From assembly GCF_016495725.1 (NCBI RefSeq), contig NZ_CP054705.1, positions 744,001 through 808,000 of the forward strand: DNA of 64,000 nucleotides, in the 5' to 3' direction. Made by a program: the position numbers and the translations under genes. The stretch is from Salicibibacter cibarius. GTDB lineage: Bacteria; Bacillota; Bacilli; Bacillales; Marinococcaceae. Positions 8,211 to 16,861 of this stretch are shown one piece after another. The number at the start of each line of letters is the position of its first letter. Within the stretch, counting starts at the first letter, position 1. The notes beneath the pieces are model-generated. The model was given only the letters and a program-made list of their open reading frames with translations, made no database searches and was not told where the DNA came from.

Positions 8211-9282
8211 GTCGCACCCTTCATGGGTGCGTGGATTGAAATCGTCCCCGGAATCGAGAACGTGATATGATTAATCGTCGCACCCTTCATGGGTGCGTGG
8301 ATTGAAATACATGTCTGACTTCAGATTCAAAATGTCCGTAAAGTCGCACCCTTCATGGGTGCGTGGATTGAAATTTTGAGTCCCATCCACAACATCTCCT
8401 TTCATGCGGTCGCACCCTTCATGGGTGCGTGGATTGAAATTTCATCTTCCAGATTGGTGTCCGTCCGGAAGGCGTCGCACCCTTCATGGGTGCGTGGATT
8501 GAAATAGAGGGTGTAATTACGGCTGTTTCCTCCGGATCAACGTCGCACCCTTCATGGGTGCGTGGATTGAAATATGACCATGTGCAAAGGCTCCAATTTG
8601 TTTTGGTCGCACCCTTCATGGGTGCGTGGATTGAAATCTCTGGTTCATATTGAGCATTTGCTTCAAAACCCGTCGCACCCTTCATGGGTGCGTGGATTGA
8701 AATAGCGATAGAATTGCCCTTGACCCTGATAGTTATAGTCGCACCCTTCATGGGTGCGTGGATTGAAATCCAAATGTGGGAGGGCATCAAAAACATCTTT
8801 TTGTCGCACCCTTCATGGGTGCGTGGATTGAAATGTTTCCGGGGAAATGACAGCGAAGGCCAGATTAAGTCGCACCCTTCATGGGTGCGTGGATTGAAAT
8901 AACAAGGTTCATACCATCAACGGTGAGTTTCGAGTCGCACCCTTCATGGGTGCGTGGATTGAAATATGAGTTGGAAGAATCAAAGCGCAACACATTGGAG
9001 TCGCACCCTTCATGGGTGCGTGGATTGAAATATCAGTATGATCAACTGAAGGAAGTCTTCCGAAAGTCGCACCCTTCATGGGTGCGTGGATTGAAATAGG
9101 TAACGGGAATGTCTACGGTATCCATATTGAAGTCGCACCCTTCATGGGTGCGTGGATTGAAATTCTATGCTCATTGGCACACTCCCCCAGCTCCACCTGT
9201 CGCACCCTTCATGGGTGCGTGGATTGAAATCACCATACGAAGAACTTGAAGCAGAGAATGTCAAGTCGCACCCTTCATGGGT
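8211..9282 (+). CRISPR. Type I-C CRISPR array, leader-proximal part: 16 full repeats plus a truncated 17th, 16 spacers
   Basis: The repeats are 32 nt, starting GTCGCACCC and ending GTGGATTGAAAT, with a CGCACCC/GGGTGCG stem. They begin at 8211, 8277, 8343, 8409, 8474, 8542, 8606, 8672, 8738, 8803, 8869, 8934, 9000, 9066, 9132, 9199 and 9265. Spacers are 32-36 nt and all differ. The full repeats are identical as far as I can see. The 17th keeps only its first 17-18 bases before an insertion sequence begins at 9283. The same repeats resume at 14564. Confidence 0.98.
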
Positions 9283-9371
9283 AGCTCTGAGGAGTAAATT
9301 TGATCATATGCCTTTCATCGGAGAAAGATACCTGATATATTCACAGAAATTCGCAAATGAATGATTAATCC

Positions 9372-11138
9372 CCTGATCATAGGGCATACAGCTGAAATGA
9401 ATGTTCATCTAATAAATGAAAAAAGAATCCGTTTCTGTTAGAGTTAAATCAAGGAAAAAATAACCACAGAAAGGATTCTTCTGATGACTACTTTAACGCA
9501 AATAACCCTGGATTTCAATCGCAAAATGAAGCTGTCGAATGATGGAGGTGCTCTTTCCTCTGATACAGGTGAGATCTTATTTCGAGAGTTCGAGGAAAAA
9601 CTTGGTTTCTTTCGCACCTTGGATAAACATCTGGATCTGAAAGACGAAAGACTGTATCATTTTCATTCGAATGAGCAAATGCTTCGACAAAAAATTTATC
9701 AGATGATTGCCGGCTATGCTGAAGATGATGCGGCGGATAAATTAACAAATGATCCTGTGTTTAAGCACATCATTGAAACGGATGCGTTAGCCTCTCAACC
9801 CACTTTATCTCGCTTTTTCCCGCGATTTAATGAGGAATCGACCGACCAACTCAATCAGGCCAATCAGGAGCTTTTAGATAAAGTCCACCAAGTGAGGGGC
9901 TCAAAGAGTCTTATCTTTGATTTGGACTCCACACATGCCGATACATACGGCGAGCAAGAATCTACAGCTTTCAATGCCCATTACGGAACCGTCGGCTTTC
10001 ACCCGATGGTCGCTTTCGATGGCCTGACCGGTGATTTTATGAAGGCTCAACTCCGACCGGGCAACGTCTATACCTCTAATGGGGTTGTGGATTTTGTGAA
10101 GCCCCTGATCACCCATTACAATGAAACGTTTCCGGAAACGATCCCGTTTCTGCGCGGGGACAGTGGCTTTGCGGTTCCAGAGCTGTACAAGTTATGTGAA
10201 GACGAATCCGTCTATTACGTGATTCGTTTGAAGTCCAACCCAAACCTGCAACGACTGGCAGAGGAACTTCGTCCTTCAACGATGCCATCTGACGTTACAC
10301 AATCCGAATACTATTATGAGGAAACCGAGTACCAAGCGAAATCATGGGCCAAGCCCCGAAAAGTCATCATTCAATCGGTTCGTCCGGCTGGCGAATTGTT
10401 TTTCACACATGCATTCTTTGCCACAAACCTATTCGATGCCTTCTCTCCCAAGGAGGTCGTCCGCTCTTACCAAAAACGTGGAACGATGGAGAATTATATT
10501 AAGGAAGCCAAAAATGGTTTTGACTTGGATCGAATGAGTAGCCATTCGTTTCAAGCCAACGAAGCAAGGATGATGTTCAGCTTGTTAGCGTACAATTTAA
10601 CCAACTGGCTGCGCACGCTCTGTTTTCCGGAAGAACAAAAAAGCATGCAAATCCAAACCATACGATCGAAGGTCATTAAAGTGGCAAGCAAATTGGTGAA
10701 ATCAGGGCGTTCGCTTTATTTCAAATTATCTTCAAGCTTTGTCTACGAAACCTTTTTCTGGAATGTGCTCAATCGTATTCAAAGGCTAAAATTAGAGTGA
10801 CATGCAATTTTTTTAAAAGCCATTTCAAGACCAAGGGAGACGTATGTCCAAAAAAGGGCATTTTTCAGCGGTTGTCATTGTACCTCTTTACAATTTCAAT
10901 TATTACGCCTCATTTTTGTGAACAAAACCGAATAATGGTGGGATTTGATGTTTCATTCCGCTTTCACTTGGAAGTATGAATAATTCAGGAGATAGTTTAT
11001 TTTTAAGTAAAAATTTTCCATGTAGTTTCCCGGGTATTTCGACAAAAAAGACAAGCCGAATTTTCGGATGGGATTTTTTAAAAATTTTCGTTCAGTCTTT
11101 TATTGGCATCACATCCTTGCTATACTAAACCCATCAGG
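9372..11138 (+). mobile_element. IS1380-family element nested near the left end of the outer IS
   Basis: The element contains the IS1380-type transposase at 9484-10800. Likely ends are CCTGATCAT...ATACAGC on the left and, reversed from the right, CCTGATGGG...GTATAGC. The ends are imperfect and I could not find a clean target duplication, so the boundaries are approximate. Bases 9283-9371 to its left belong to the outer IS. Bases 10801-11133 are its non-coding 3' part. The stop codon of the outer transposase (TGA at 11134-11136) falls in the presumed right end. Confidence 0.6.
9484..10800 (+). CDS. IS1380-family transposase
   Basis: A 438-residue DDE transposase. It has LSNDGGALSSDTGEILFREF at the N-terminus, the first catalytic aspartate in LIFDLDSTHADTYG, the second in PFLRGDSGFAVPELY and a late NYIKEAKNGFDLDR glutamate region, as in the IS1380 family. 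ATG 9484 follows AAAGGATT. Upstream, AAGAATCC (9425-9432) and GGATTCTT (9473-9480) could pair in a read-through transcript and hide this ribosome site, a common way for ISs to avoid expression from outside promoters. The gene appears intact. Confidence 0.92.
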   Translation: MTTLTQITLDFNRKMKLSNDGGALSSDTGEILFREFEEKLGFFRTLDKHLDLKDERLYHFHSNEQMLRQKIYQMIAGYAEDDAADKLTNDPVFKHIIETDALASQPTLSRFFPRFNEESTDQLNQANQELLDKVHQVRGSKSLIFDLDSTHADTYGEQESTAFNAHYGTVGFHPMVAFDGLTGDFMKAQLRPGNVYTSNGVVDFVKPLITHYNETFPETIPFLRGDSGFAVPELYKLCEDESVYYVIRLKSNPNLQRLAEELRPSTMPSDVTQSEYYYEETEYQAKSWAKPRKVIIQSVRPAGELFFTHAFFATNLFDAFSPKEVVRSYQKRGTMENYIKEAKNGFDLDRMSSHSFQANEARMMFSLLAYNLTNWLRTLCFPEEQKSMQIQTIRSKVIKVASKLVKSGRSLYFKLSSSFVYETFFWNVLNRIQRLKLE

Positions 11139-11387
11139 TAAGCCTTACCTGTATAGGTTTTTTAAGGTGCGAGATATCCTCATCTGTTAGCAACCGTGTG
11201 CGAATGGCTTCTAACAAGTTTGAGGATATTTCTTTTTTGCTTTTTCTGATCCTTTTAAGCACGTCCAACCCTTTTTCATACAGTTGCATGAGGATATCCG
11301 TGATTTGCGTAAGCAAGTAATGGTTCTTCATCGCTTGATAATCATGACTATTTGCATGTCCAATATGATAGCGATGATTTTTTTGAT
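11134..11387 (-). pseudogene. C-terminal fragment of the outer IS transposase
   Basis: This frame encodes KNHRYHIGHANSHDY, AMKNHYLLTQITDILMQ and a KPIQVRLT end, the C-terminus of the transposase whose N-terminal part is at 13383-14439. The IS1634-type element lies between them. Joining the parts and dropping one copy of the 6-bp duplication restores an open frame of 434 residues (...NQGFNHQ-KNHRYHIG...), so the break is a clean insertion with no visible decay. Confidence 0.85.
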
Positions 11388-13382
11388 CCCACATTTCGCG
11401 CCCATTTGAGCACGTTTTTTAATTTTTGGCAGGAATTTGCCCTGCATATATCAAAGATTAGGGAAACACCAACTTTGAGGTGATTCCTTTGACTCTATCA
11501 CCAAAAGATCTTCCTGACATTCAACCCGTTCGTATCGGATCAACGCCAGTGATCCGCCAGCTGATTGATAAAATGGGACTGATTGAGGCCATCGACAAGC
11601 TTTCTTCTGTCAAAGAGAAAGACTGTAACGTCTCCGTAGGGACACGAGTGGCTGCTATGATCATCAATCAATTATCCCACCGTAAAGCCCTTTATCGCGT
11701 CCAAGAATTTTATCAAGAGCAAGATGTCGAGTTGCTCTTTGGCGCCGGAACGAAAGCGAGCGATTTCAATGACGATGCGCTCGGCCGGGCGTTGGACGCC
11801 CTTCATGACGCGGGGATCGAAAACGTTTGCAAGGCCGCCGTTCAGGCCGTCCAAGCCCCGATCGACCTCACGTGGAAAGGGCTTCATTTTGATACCACGT
11901 CTTTTGTGTACACGGGACAGCCCAAGGACGAAGAAGACGTGTTGAAAATCGTGCGCGGCTATTCCAAAGATCACCGGCCTGACCTACCTCAATTCAAACT
12001 TGGCATGGGAACGACGCCGGAAGGCATTCCGGTGTATGCCGATATTTTAAACGGCAATCAAGACGATAAAACGTGGAACAAGCATGTCTTGAATGCGTTA
12101 ACCGATTGGTATGACCCAGAGAAGCTGGAACAAGCCATTTTTATTTCCGATAGTGCCCTGGTGACCCAAGCCAATTTAGAGGCCACCAAAGGCCAAGAGA
12201 ATCAGCCTGATTTTCAGTTTTTGTCCCGCCTGCCGGAAAATTTTAAGCTCGCTAAAACCTTGAAGGCAGAGGCTTTAGAGCAGGATCAGGATCAGTGGGA
12301 GGAGATTGGTGCCCTCGTGAAGCGTAAAGGCGCTGCTTCTTACCGCATCTACCCTGCCAAAGCTAAACTTAACGGGAAAACCTACCGGTTTCTAGTGGTC
12401 CAATCCGACCATATGGAGGCTCAAAAAGAAAAAACCATCCAAAACAACCTGGAAAAGGAACAGCGAAGCTGGCACAAGGATCAAGCCGAGCTGGAAAGCC
12501 AAGACTTCGCCTGCGAAGCCGACGCGGAAGAAGCGCTTACCACGTTTCTCAAAAATCACCGCAAAGGCTACCATACGTTTGAAGGAACGGTGGTTCGTGA
12601 CGAGATCCCGGGCAAACGACAAAAGCGAGGACGGCCCAAGAAAGGGGAGGCACCACCGCCGCCCGTAACCGTTTACCGCGTCCGATTAACGCTTCATCCG
12701 CCATCGGATAAACAGCTCGAGGCGCTCCGGCAACAAGGCGCCATCTTTATTCTCGTGACCAATGTGGCCAAAGATGATCAGCCGAATGTGGAACTGTTAA
12801 AAGCTTATAAAGGGCAACAGACGGTGGAAAATCGCTTTCGATTTCTCAAAAACCCCTTTTTTGTCGGCCGAGTTTTCCTGTCCAAGCCCCGACGCGTCGA
12901 AGCTTTTGCTTCTGTGATGATGATCAGCACGATGGTCTACAGCCTCTTCGAATACCTGATTCGCAAAAATATGGAAGGGGCCTCCGAACCCCTGAATCAG
13001 CTCGGCGGTGGGGGTCGCAGAAGTTTTCACCCCACGGGTGAGTCTGTTTTGGAACTTTTGGATACCGTCGACATCCTTCATATGGAGATCGACGGCCAAC
13101 GTCGGCGGTTCTTCCCCAAGCATTATGAGCCGCAATTGCCCCGTATCCTCGATTTGTTAGAAATGGATGCGAGCATTTTTACGGAACCAAGAAGCTCAAA
13201 GGGTGTCGAAAACCGTCACCAGTAACCTTGATCCGCCCCTTCGTTTGCCTTGATCATGTCGAATGATTGGGGATAGGCTCATATTTTATTACATGGGTTG
13301 AGAATCAATGGCTATAGGACAGGGATCACGCTTTAGGTATCAAAAATGATTGCCGTGCCTGATCAGTGGCGCGAAATCTGGG
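11388..13382 (+). mobile_element. IS1634-type element inserted in the outer IS transposase gene
   Basis: Terminal inverted repeats are CCCACATTTCGCGCC at the left and, reversed from the right, CCCAGATTTCGCGCC. Internal similarity continues to about 42 bp (GCACG...ATTTTTG). The 6-bp target TTTGAT is duplicated at 11382-11387 and 13383-13388. The element is 1995 bp with one transposase gene. Its GC content is higher than that of the surrounding IS and cas DNA, which suggests a different source. Confidence 0.9.
11489..13225 (+). CDS. IS1634-family (IS4-superfamily) transposase
   Basis: A protein of about 578 residues. It has an N-terminal DUF4277-like domain (VIRQLIDKMGLIEAIDKL), a first catalytic region LHFDTTSFVYTG, IFISDSALVTQ in the middle, and a late QTVENRFRFLKNP region with the glutamate. 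TTG 11489 is taken as start because GAGGTGATT (11477-11485) is then the ribosome site. The in-frame GTG at 11480 lies inside that site. A basic, proline-rich linker (KRQKRGRPKKGEAPPPPV) occurs around residue 380. The gene is intact. Confidence 0.9.
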   Translation: MTLSPKDLPDIQPVRIGSTPVIRQLIDKMGLIEAIDKLSSVKEKDCNVSVGTRVAAMIINQLSHRKALYRVQEFYQEQDVELLFGAGTKASDFNDDALGRALDALHDAGIENVCKAAVQAVQAPIDLTWKGLHFDTTSFVYTGQPKDEEDVLKIVRGYSKDHRPDLPQFKLGMGTTPEGIPVYADILNGNQDDKTWNKHVLNALTDWYDPEKLEQAIFISDSALVTQANLEATKGQENQPDFQFLSRLPENFKLAKTLKAEALEQDQDQWEEIGALVKRKGAASYRIYPAKAKLNGKTYRFLVVQSDHMEAQKEKTIQNNLEKEQRSWHKDQAELESQDFACEADAEEALTTFLKNHRKGYHTFEGTVVRDEIPGKRQKRGRPKKGEAPPPPVTVYRVRLTLHPPSDKQLEALRQQGAIFILVTNVAKDDQPNVELLKAYKGQQTVENRFRFLKNPFFVGRVFLSKPRRVEAFASVMMISTMVYSLFEYLIRKNMEGASEPLNQLGGGGRRSFHPTGESVLELLDTVDILHMEIDGQRRRFFPKHYEPQLPRILDLLEMDASIFTEPRSSKGVENRHQ

Positions 13383-14439
13383 TTTGATGATTGAATCCTT
13401 GGTTTTCAATGTGCCATCGATTGCGTCCCGCACTGACCAGCGCCTTGGCATTACGATCGTTCACCCTGATGTTGGTCAGAAATAAAAACTGTTTTTGCTT
13501 TTCCTGTTCCTCGACCGTTCCCTCTAACATGTTCACCGTTCGGGCTTGGTAGGCTAAATCATTTGCCCAAAAGACATTTTTCATCGTGGATTGTTCCAGC
13601 TTTTTTTGGGCTTGAAATTCGTCTCCTAAACTTTGGATTCGGCCTTCTTTAAAACGGAGAATATATTTCCAACGATACTGTTCACATAGATGGAAAACGC
13701 CTTCGCAGGCATAAAGGCTATCGCCGAGAATACAAATCGGTAACCGTTTGAATGTCTCTTTAAGCTTTTCTGCTAATCGATAAAAAGCCTTGAGTTCGCA
13801 ATCTTGTTTGGATACATCCTTCGATTCATTTTCAATGAACTCGGAGCCGATGCTCAATACCATATCGCCGACCACCAATTTGGCTTCGAGCACATGGTGC
13901 ATGTACACGGTTTGTTTATCTCCGGCTTCTTCGTCGGTATAAACCCGCCTCAAACAGTGGTCACAATGCTCTTCATTAAAACTGAAAAGGCCTGTCCCAT
14001 CAACGATCACACCCCAATAACCGCCTTTGATTCGGTATCTCTCCAAACTTCTCTTCTTTAATAATTCTTGGATGATGTAGGTTCGGATGTGTTCCAGTTC
14101 TTCGGGCGATACTTTCATTAAAAAGTCATTGATCGTGTCGTAGTTCGGGAGTTCGTCCAGGCTTTCCAGACGCAATACCTTTTTGATGTTTTCGATACAT
14201 TCGTCTCGGTTTAATCGATGGCTCATCTCTCTCATGCTTTTACAATTCGATGCATTTTTGACAATGATCATTAGAAGAAGGAGATCGGTCCCATACGTCA
14301 CATAGCTTTGATGTCTGGGATCTTTCACACGTTTTAACTTTCGATCGAGATTCTTACAGAAATGTTCCTTGATTTTTACGAACTCGAAAAAATAGTTCGT
14401 GTCCTTTTCAAACTCCCTTTTTTCCTTCCTTGTCACCAT
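13383..14439 (-). pseudogene. N-terminal part of the outer IS transposase, interrupted by the IS1634-type element
   Basis: Starts MVTRKEKREFEKDTNYFFEF with GGGGGA upstream of ATG 14439. It carries a DDE core: WGVIVDGTGLFSF (first D), CILGDSLYACEGVFHLCEQY (second D), and NRWHIENQGFNHQ (glutamate) at the break. The open frame runs 20 bases into the IS1634-type element and stops at 13363. The missing C-terminus is at 11134-11387. An active copy would need precise excision of the inner element. Confidence 0.85.
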
Positions 14440-14563
14440 TTCACATTCCCCCTAGAATACGCCTTATAGAAGTGTTTGGTATACTTCATTATACCATTTT
14501 TGGCATATTCTAGAGGTCTATTTGATAGAATTTAGCACGAAAAATATTTAATCCTCAGAGCTG

Positions 14564-15049
14564 CTTCATGGGTGCGTGGATTGAAATCATTTCCATCAAC
14601 CTGATATTTCACCGAGCGAAGGTCGCACCCTTCATGGGTGCGTGGATTGAAATTTTCAGATGGCGCAAGCGTAGCTATTGACGGTCTGTCGCACCCTTCA
14701 TGGGTGCGTGGATTGAAATACACGTAAGAATCACCCACGGGCATGACAATAACGGTCGCACCCTTCATGGGTGCGTGGATTGAAATTAAGATGCCATCGT
14801 CGTTTTCTTGATAATCAACAGTCGCACCCTTCATGGGTGCGTGGATTGAAATAGTGGTCAGGATTAAGGTCATCCGGAGAGAATGAGTCGCACCCTTCAT
14901 GGGTGCGTGGATTGAAATTCGAATACGAAACTTGCGAAGAATGGGGCGATGTAGTCGCACCCTTCATGGGTGCGTGGATTGAAATAACGACCCTACCAGC
15001 ATTGACGATTTTCAAGGGTCGCACCCTTCATGGGTGCGTGGATTGAAAT
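14564..15049 (+). CRISPR. CRISPR array, leader-distal part: truncated repeat plus 7 full repeats
   Basis: The first repeat is the 24-base remainder of repeat 17 (14564-14587). Full 32-nt repeats identical to those of the proximal part begin at 14622, 14688, 14755, 14821, 14887, 14954 and 15018, giving seven spacers of 32-35 nt. A further 33-base spacer-sized segment (15050-15082) is followed at 15083 by GTCG and then strongly diverged sequence, at the expected spacing for a decayed last repeat. This half no longer adjoins the leader. It can be transcribed only by read-through of 5.3 kb or from an IS promoter. Confidence 0.97.
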
Positions 15050-15082
15050 ACAAAGCGGTTAGAAAGTCAGACAGCATTACCC

Positions 15083-15114
15083 GTCGTATTATGAGACGAT
15101 GACGAAAAGATTCA
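15083..15114 (+). repeat. Possible decayed terminal CRISPR repeat
   Basis: GTCG matches the repeat start and lies 65 bases after the start of the last good repeat, which is the array period. A weak CGTC/GACG stem remains, but most other bases differ. A degenerate leader-distal repeat is common in arrays. The sequence match alone would not support the call. Bases 15115-15204 show no other feature. Confidence 0.3.
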
Positions 15115-15204
15115 TCGCGAAACTAAGGTTTTAGCACTCTGCAGTTTTAGGTAGAGATTAAATTAACATAAACTGTGCATAAGGGGCTTCCTTGCCCCTT
15201 TCCG

Positions 15205-15864
15205 CTACATCATGCCTTCGATAATATTCTCTAGATGCGGCACATGCCCTTTCAATACCCGTACTTCATAGATATCATTTTCCTCATAATAAACAAACCT
15301 GCCGTTATTAAAATCCGTTTGAATATGTTTATAAAACACGCCTTCGTGGGTGGCGGTGGTGTCGTTATGGAAGGCGAGGTTGTATGTCCCGTCTTCATTT
15401 TCATGCAAATAGGCGTTTACTCCATGTTCGTAGTCCTTTTCCCCACCTTCATGATGATGGGGGTGCGGCACAACTCTCACATCTGCATAAGGGAGATCCT
15501 TTAACAAACCATCAAGTGTTGTGTTTCCCAGGAAGCGCCGCCAAAGACTTTCGACCATTTGACCAATGATGATCTGGGTAGCGCCAATGGTTTTCGCTTT
15601 GTCTGCGATCACTTTGTTGACTTTAAAAGAGTCGCTGTTTTCCATAATTAAATTTGCTCCGTAATGGTTGGAAATTTTTTTGAATAACGGCATGCCGACA
15701 ATTTTGTCATGCTCATCGTCTTCAGGTAAGGAGCCAAAAACTAAAATGGTCAGGGGAGATTCTAGCTTCAAAGCGAGTTTAAGGCCGCGGCGGATAAGTC
15801 GGATTCCCGACTCGCCGTGATTCACGCAAACCAAAATATGTTCATCGTGATGACTGTAATCCAT
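15205..15864 (-). CDS. KdpD-like universal stress protein (Usp) domain protein
   Basis: The 219-residue protein has a Usp/KdpD-type nucleotide-binding fold. HILVCVNHGESGIRLIRRG is the first strand and helix, ATQIIIGQ precedes a WRRFLGNTTLDGLL stretch like the G-x-S region of KdpD Usp domains, and ADVRVVPHPHHHEGG follows. About 80 further residues lack a kinase or receiver domain, so it is a stand-alone sensor-like domain and not a histidine kinase. Function is unknown; potassium or c-di-AMP related signalling is only a family-based guess. A broken paralogue lies just upstream (15993-16623). Confidence 0.75.
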   Translation of the reverse strand: MDYSHHDEHILVCVNHGESGIRLIRRGLKLALKLESPLTILVFGSLPEDDEHDKIVGMPLFKKISNHYGANLIMENSDSFKVNKVIADKAKTIGATQIIIGQMVESLWRRFLGNTTLDGLLKDLPYADVRVVPHPHHHEGGEKDYEHGVNAYLHENEDGTYNLAFHNDTTATHEGVFYKHIQTDFNNGRFVYYEENDIYEVRVLKGHVPHLENIIEGMM

Positions 15865-15992
15865 GAAATTTCACTTCCTTCGCGCATCGTTAGAATTTGT
15901 ATTCTATTATGCCCAACCATGGTTTGAGGTATACTGAAGGAAGCCATTCATCGTGTTATTTATAATTCTATTTATTCAGATATTTACTTTTG

Positions 15993-16623
15993 CTAAAGAG
16001 GCCGAACACTAACACAGCTCGACCTCCATCTTGTGCAAAAAGCCCTCCGTTCATCATCAACAATTTCAGAAACGATATCTTCTTTTACCCGGACCTTATA
16101 GACCCTATTTTCGAAGCTTAGGGCGAAGATCCGTTGTTGAAATCTGTGTTTAAATGTTTGAAAAAAATGTTTCATAATCCGCGTTCTTTTTGTTGTCGAA
16201 AATTAATTTGTGCGTGCCGCCGGATTGTTGCTTCAGATAACCTGATATGTCTCGTTCGGTGTTCCGGTTCTCTGATTGATCGGCGCGTGATTTCGGCACA
16301 ACGTGCAGGTCGGCATCAGGGACATCTGCCAGGAGGACATCGACAATGGATCCGTCGATCAAGGTCGTCCAGAGGCTTTGTGTTTGTCCGATGATGATTT
16401 GAGTGGCACCAACATCTTTTGCTGTTTTTGTAATCACTTTGGTGATGTTATGCGGATGGCTTTTTTCTCTCATGAACTTTGCGTCATTACCCTGAGCAAG
16501 TTCTTGGAAAATGGACATGTCCACTTTTACGATATCTCCAAGTGAGAAACATGTTTTTTTAGGAAGCGGACTGCGCGCTTTTAGGATGGTCTGGAACTTT
16601 ATGAAACCGCTTCTGAGCGGCAT
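15993..16623 (-). pseudogene. Decayed paralogue of the adjacent Usp-domain gene
   Basis: One frame (16623-16150) has DVGATQIIIGQTQSLWTTLI and DADLHVVPKSR, matching the intact neighbour. Another (16175-15993) holds the C-terminal part, LSFENRVYKVRVKEDIVSE, matching the neighbour's EENDIYEVRVLKGHVP. The two frames overlap around 16150-16175, so at least one frameshift has occurred. The N-terminal strand seen in the neighbour is missing. Further upstream on the minus strand, about 16624-16730, a frame reading FLVALIETPVAFAAFLAVVE has no start and may be the tail of another lost membrane protein. Confidence 0.75.
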
Positions 16624-16826
16624 GTCTGGCTCTTCTATACGCTCTCCAACCTTCTACGACAGCCAAAAAAGCTGCAAAGGCAACGGGTGTCTCAATTAAT
16701 GCGACCAGAAAGGCATTGAATGTCCTCGCTTCAAGAACACAGCTTTACGCAGATCAGTAGAAAATTTGTAATGTAAAATATTGGAATTATGACCTGCTGC
16801 GCGTTTTACGAGATTAGGCGTATCAT

Positions 16827-16861
16827 GGATCATCCGAAACCCATCAGGTTTCGGATGATCC
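16827..16861. terminator. 15-bp hairpin enclosing the stop codon of the acyl-CoA synthetase
   Basis: GGATCATCCGAAACC (16827-16841) pairs perfectly with GGTTTCGGATGATCC (16847-16861). The stop codon of the minus-strand gene (16844-16846) lies in the 5-base loop. No T-run follows on the minus strand, so it may act mainly as a 3'-end stabiliser or as a barrier to convergent transcription. Confidence 0.55.

Larger units (their letters stand above)
9283..14563 (-). mobile_element. Insertion sequence in the CRISPR array, itself carrying two nested ISs
   Basis: The left end reads AGCTCTGAGGA-TAAAT and the right end, reversed, reads the same with few changes, so these are terminal inverted repeats. 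Both flanks carry CTTCATGGG (repeat bases 9-17; 10 bases if one end base is assigned differently), so the element duplicated 9-10 bp of repeat 17. Without the two nested elements it would be about 1.5 kb with one transposase of 434 residues on the minus strand. That protein is a DDE transposase of the IS4-like superfamily. An ISAs1-like assignment would fit the duplication length, but I am not sure of the family. Confidence 0.85.

Noticed and set aside
8419-9364. Reading frames across the CRISPR array with repeated MKGAT, SIHAP, SHPSWVRGLK or NPRTHEG
   Set aside because: They are translations of the repeat. The same happens at 14532-15024.
13370-13382. GGCGCGAAAT facing ATTTCGCGCC at 11393-11402 taken as an inverted target duplication
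   Set aside because: These are the terminal inverted repeats of the IS1634-type element. The true direct duplication is TTTGAT.
8211-15049. Spacers matching other parts of the window (self-targeting)
   Set aside because: No obvious full match was noticed by eye, but this was not an exhaustive comparison.
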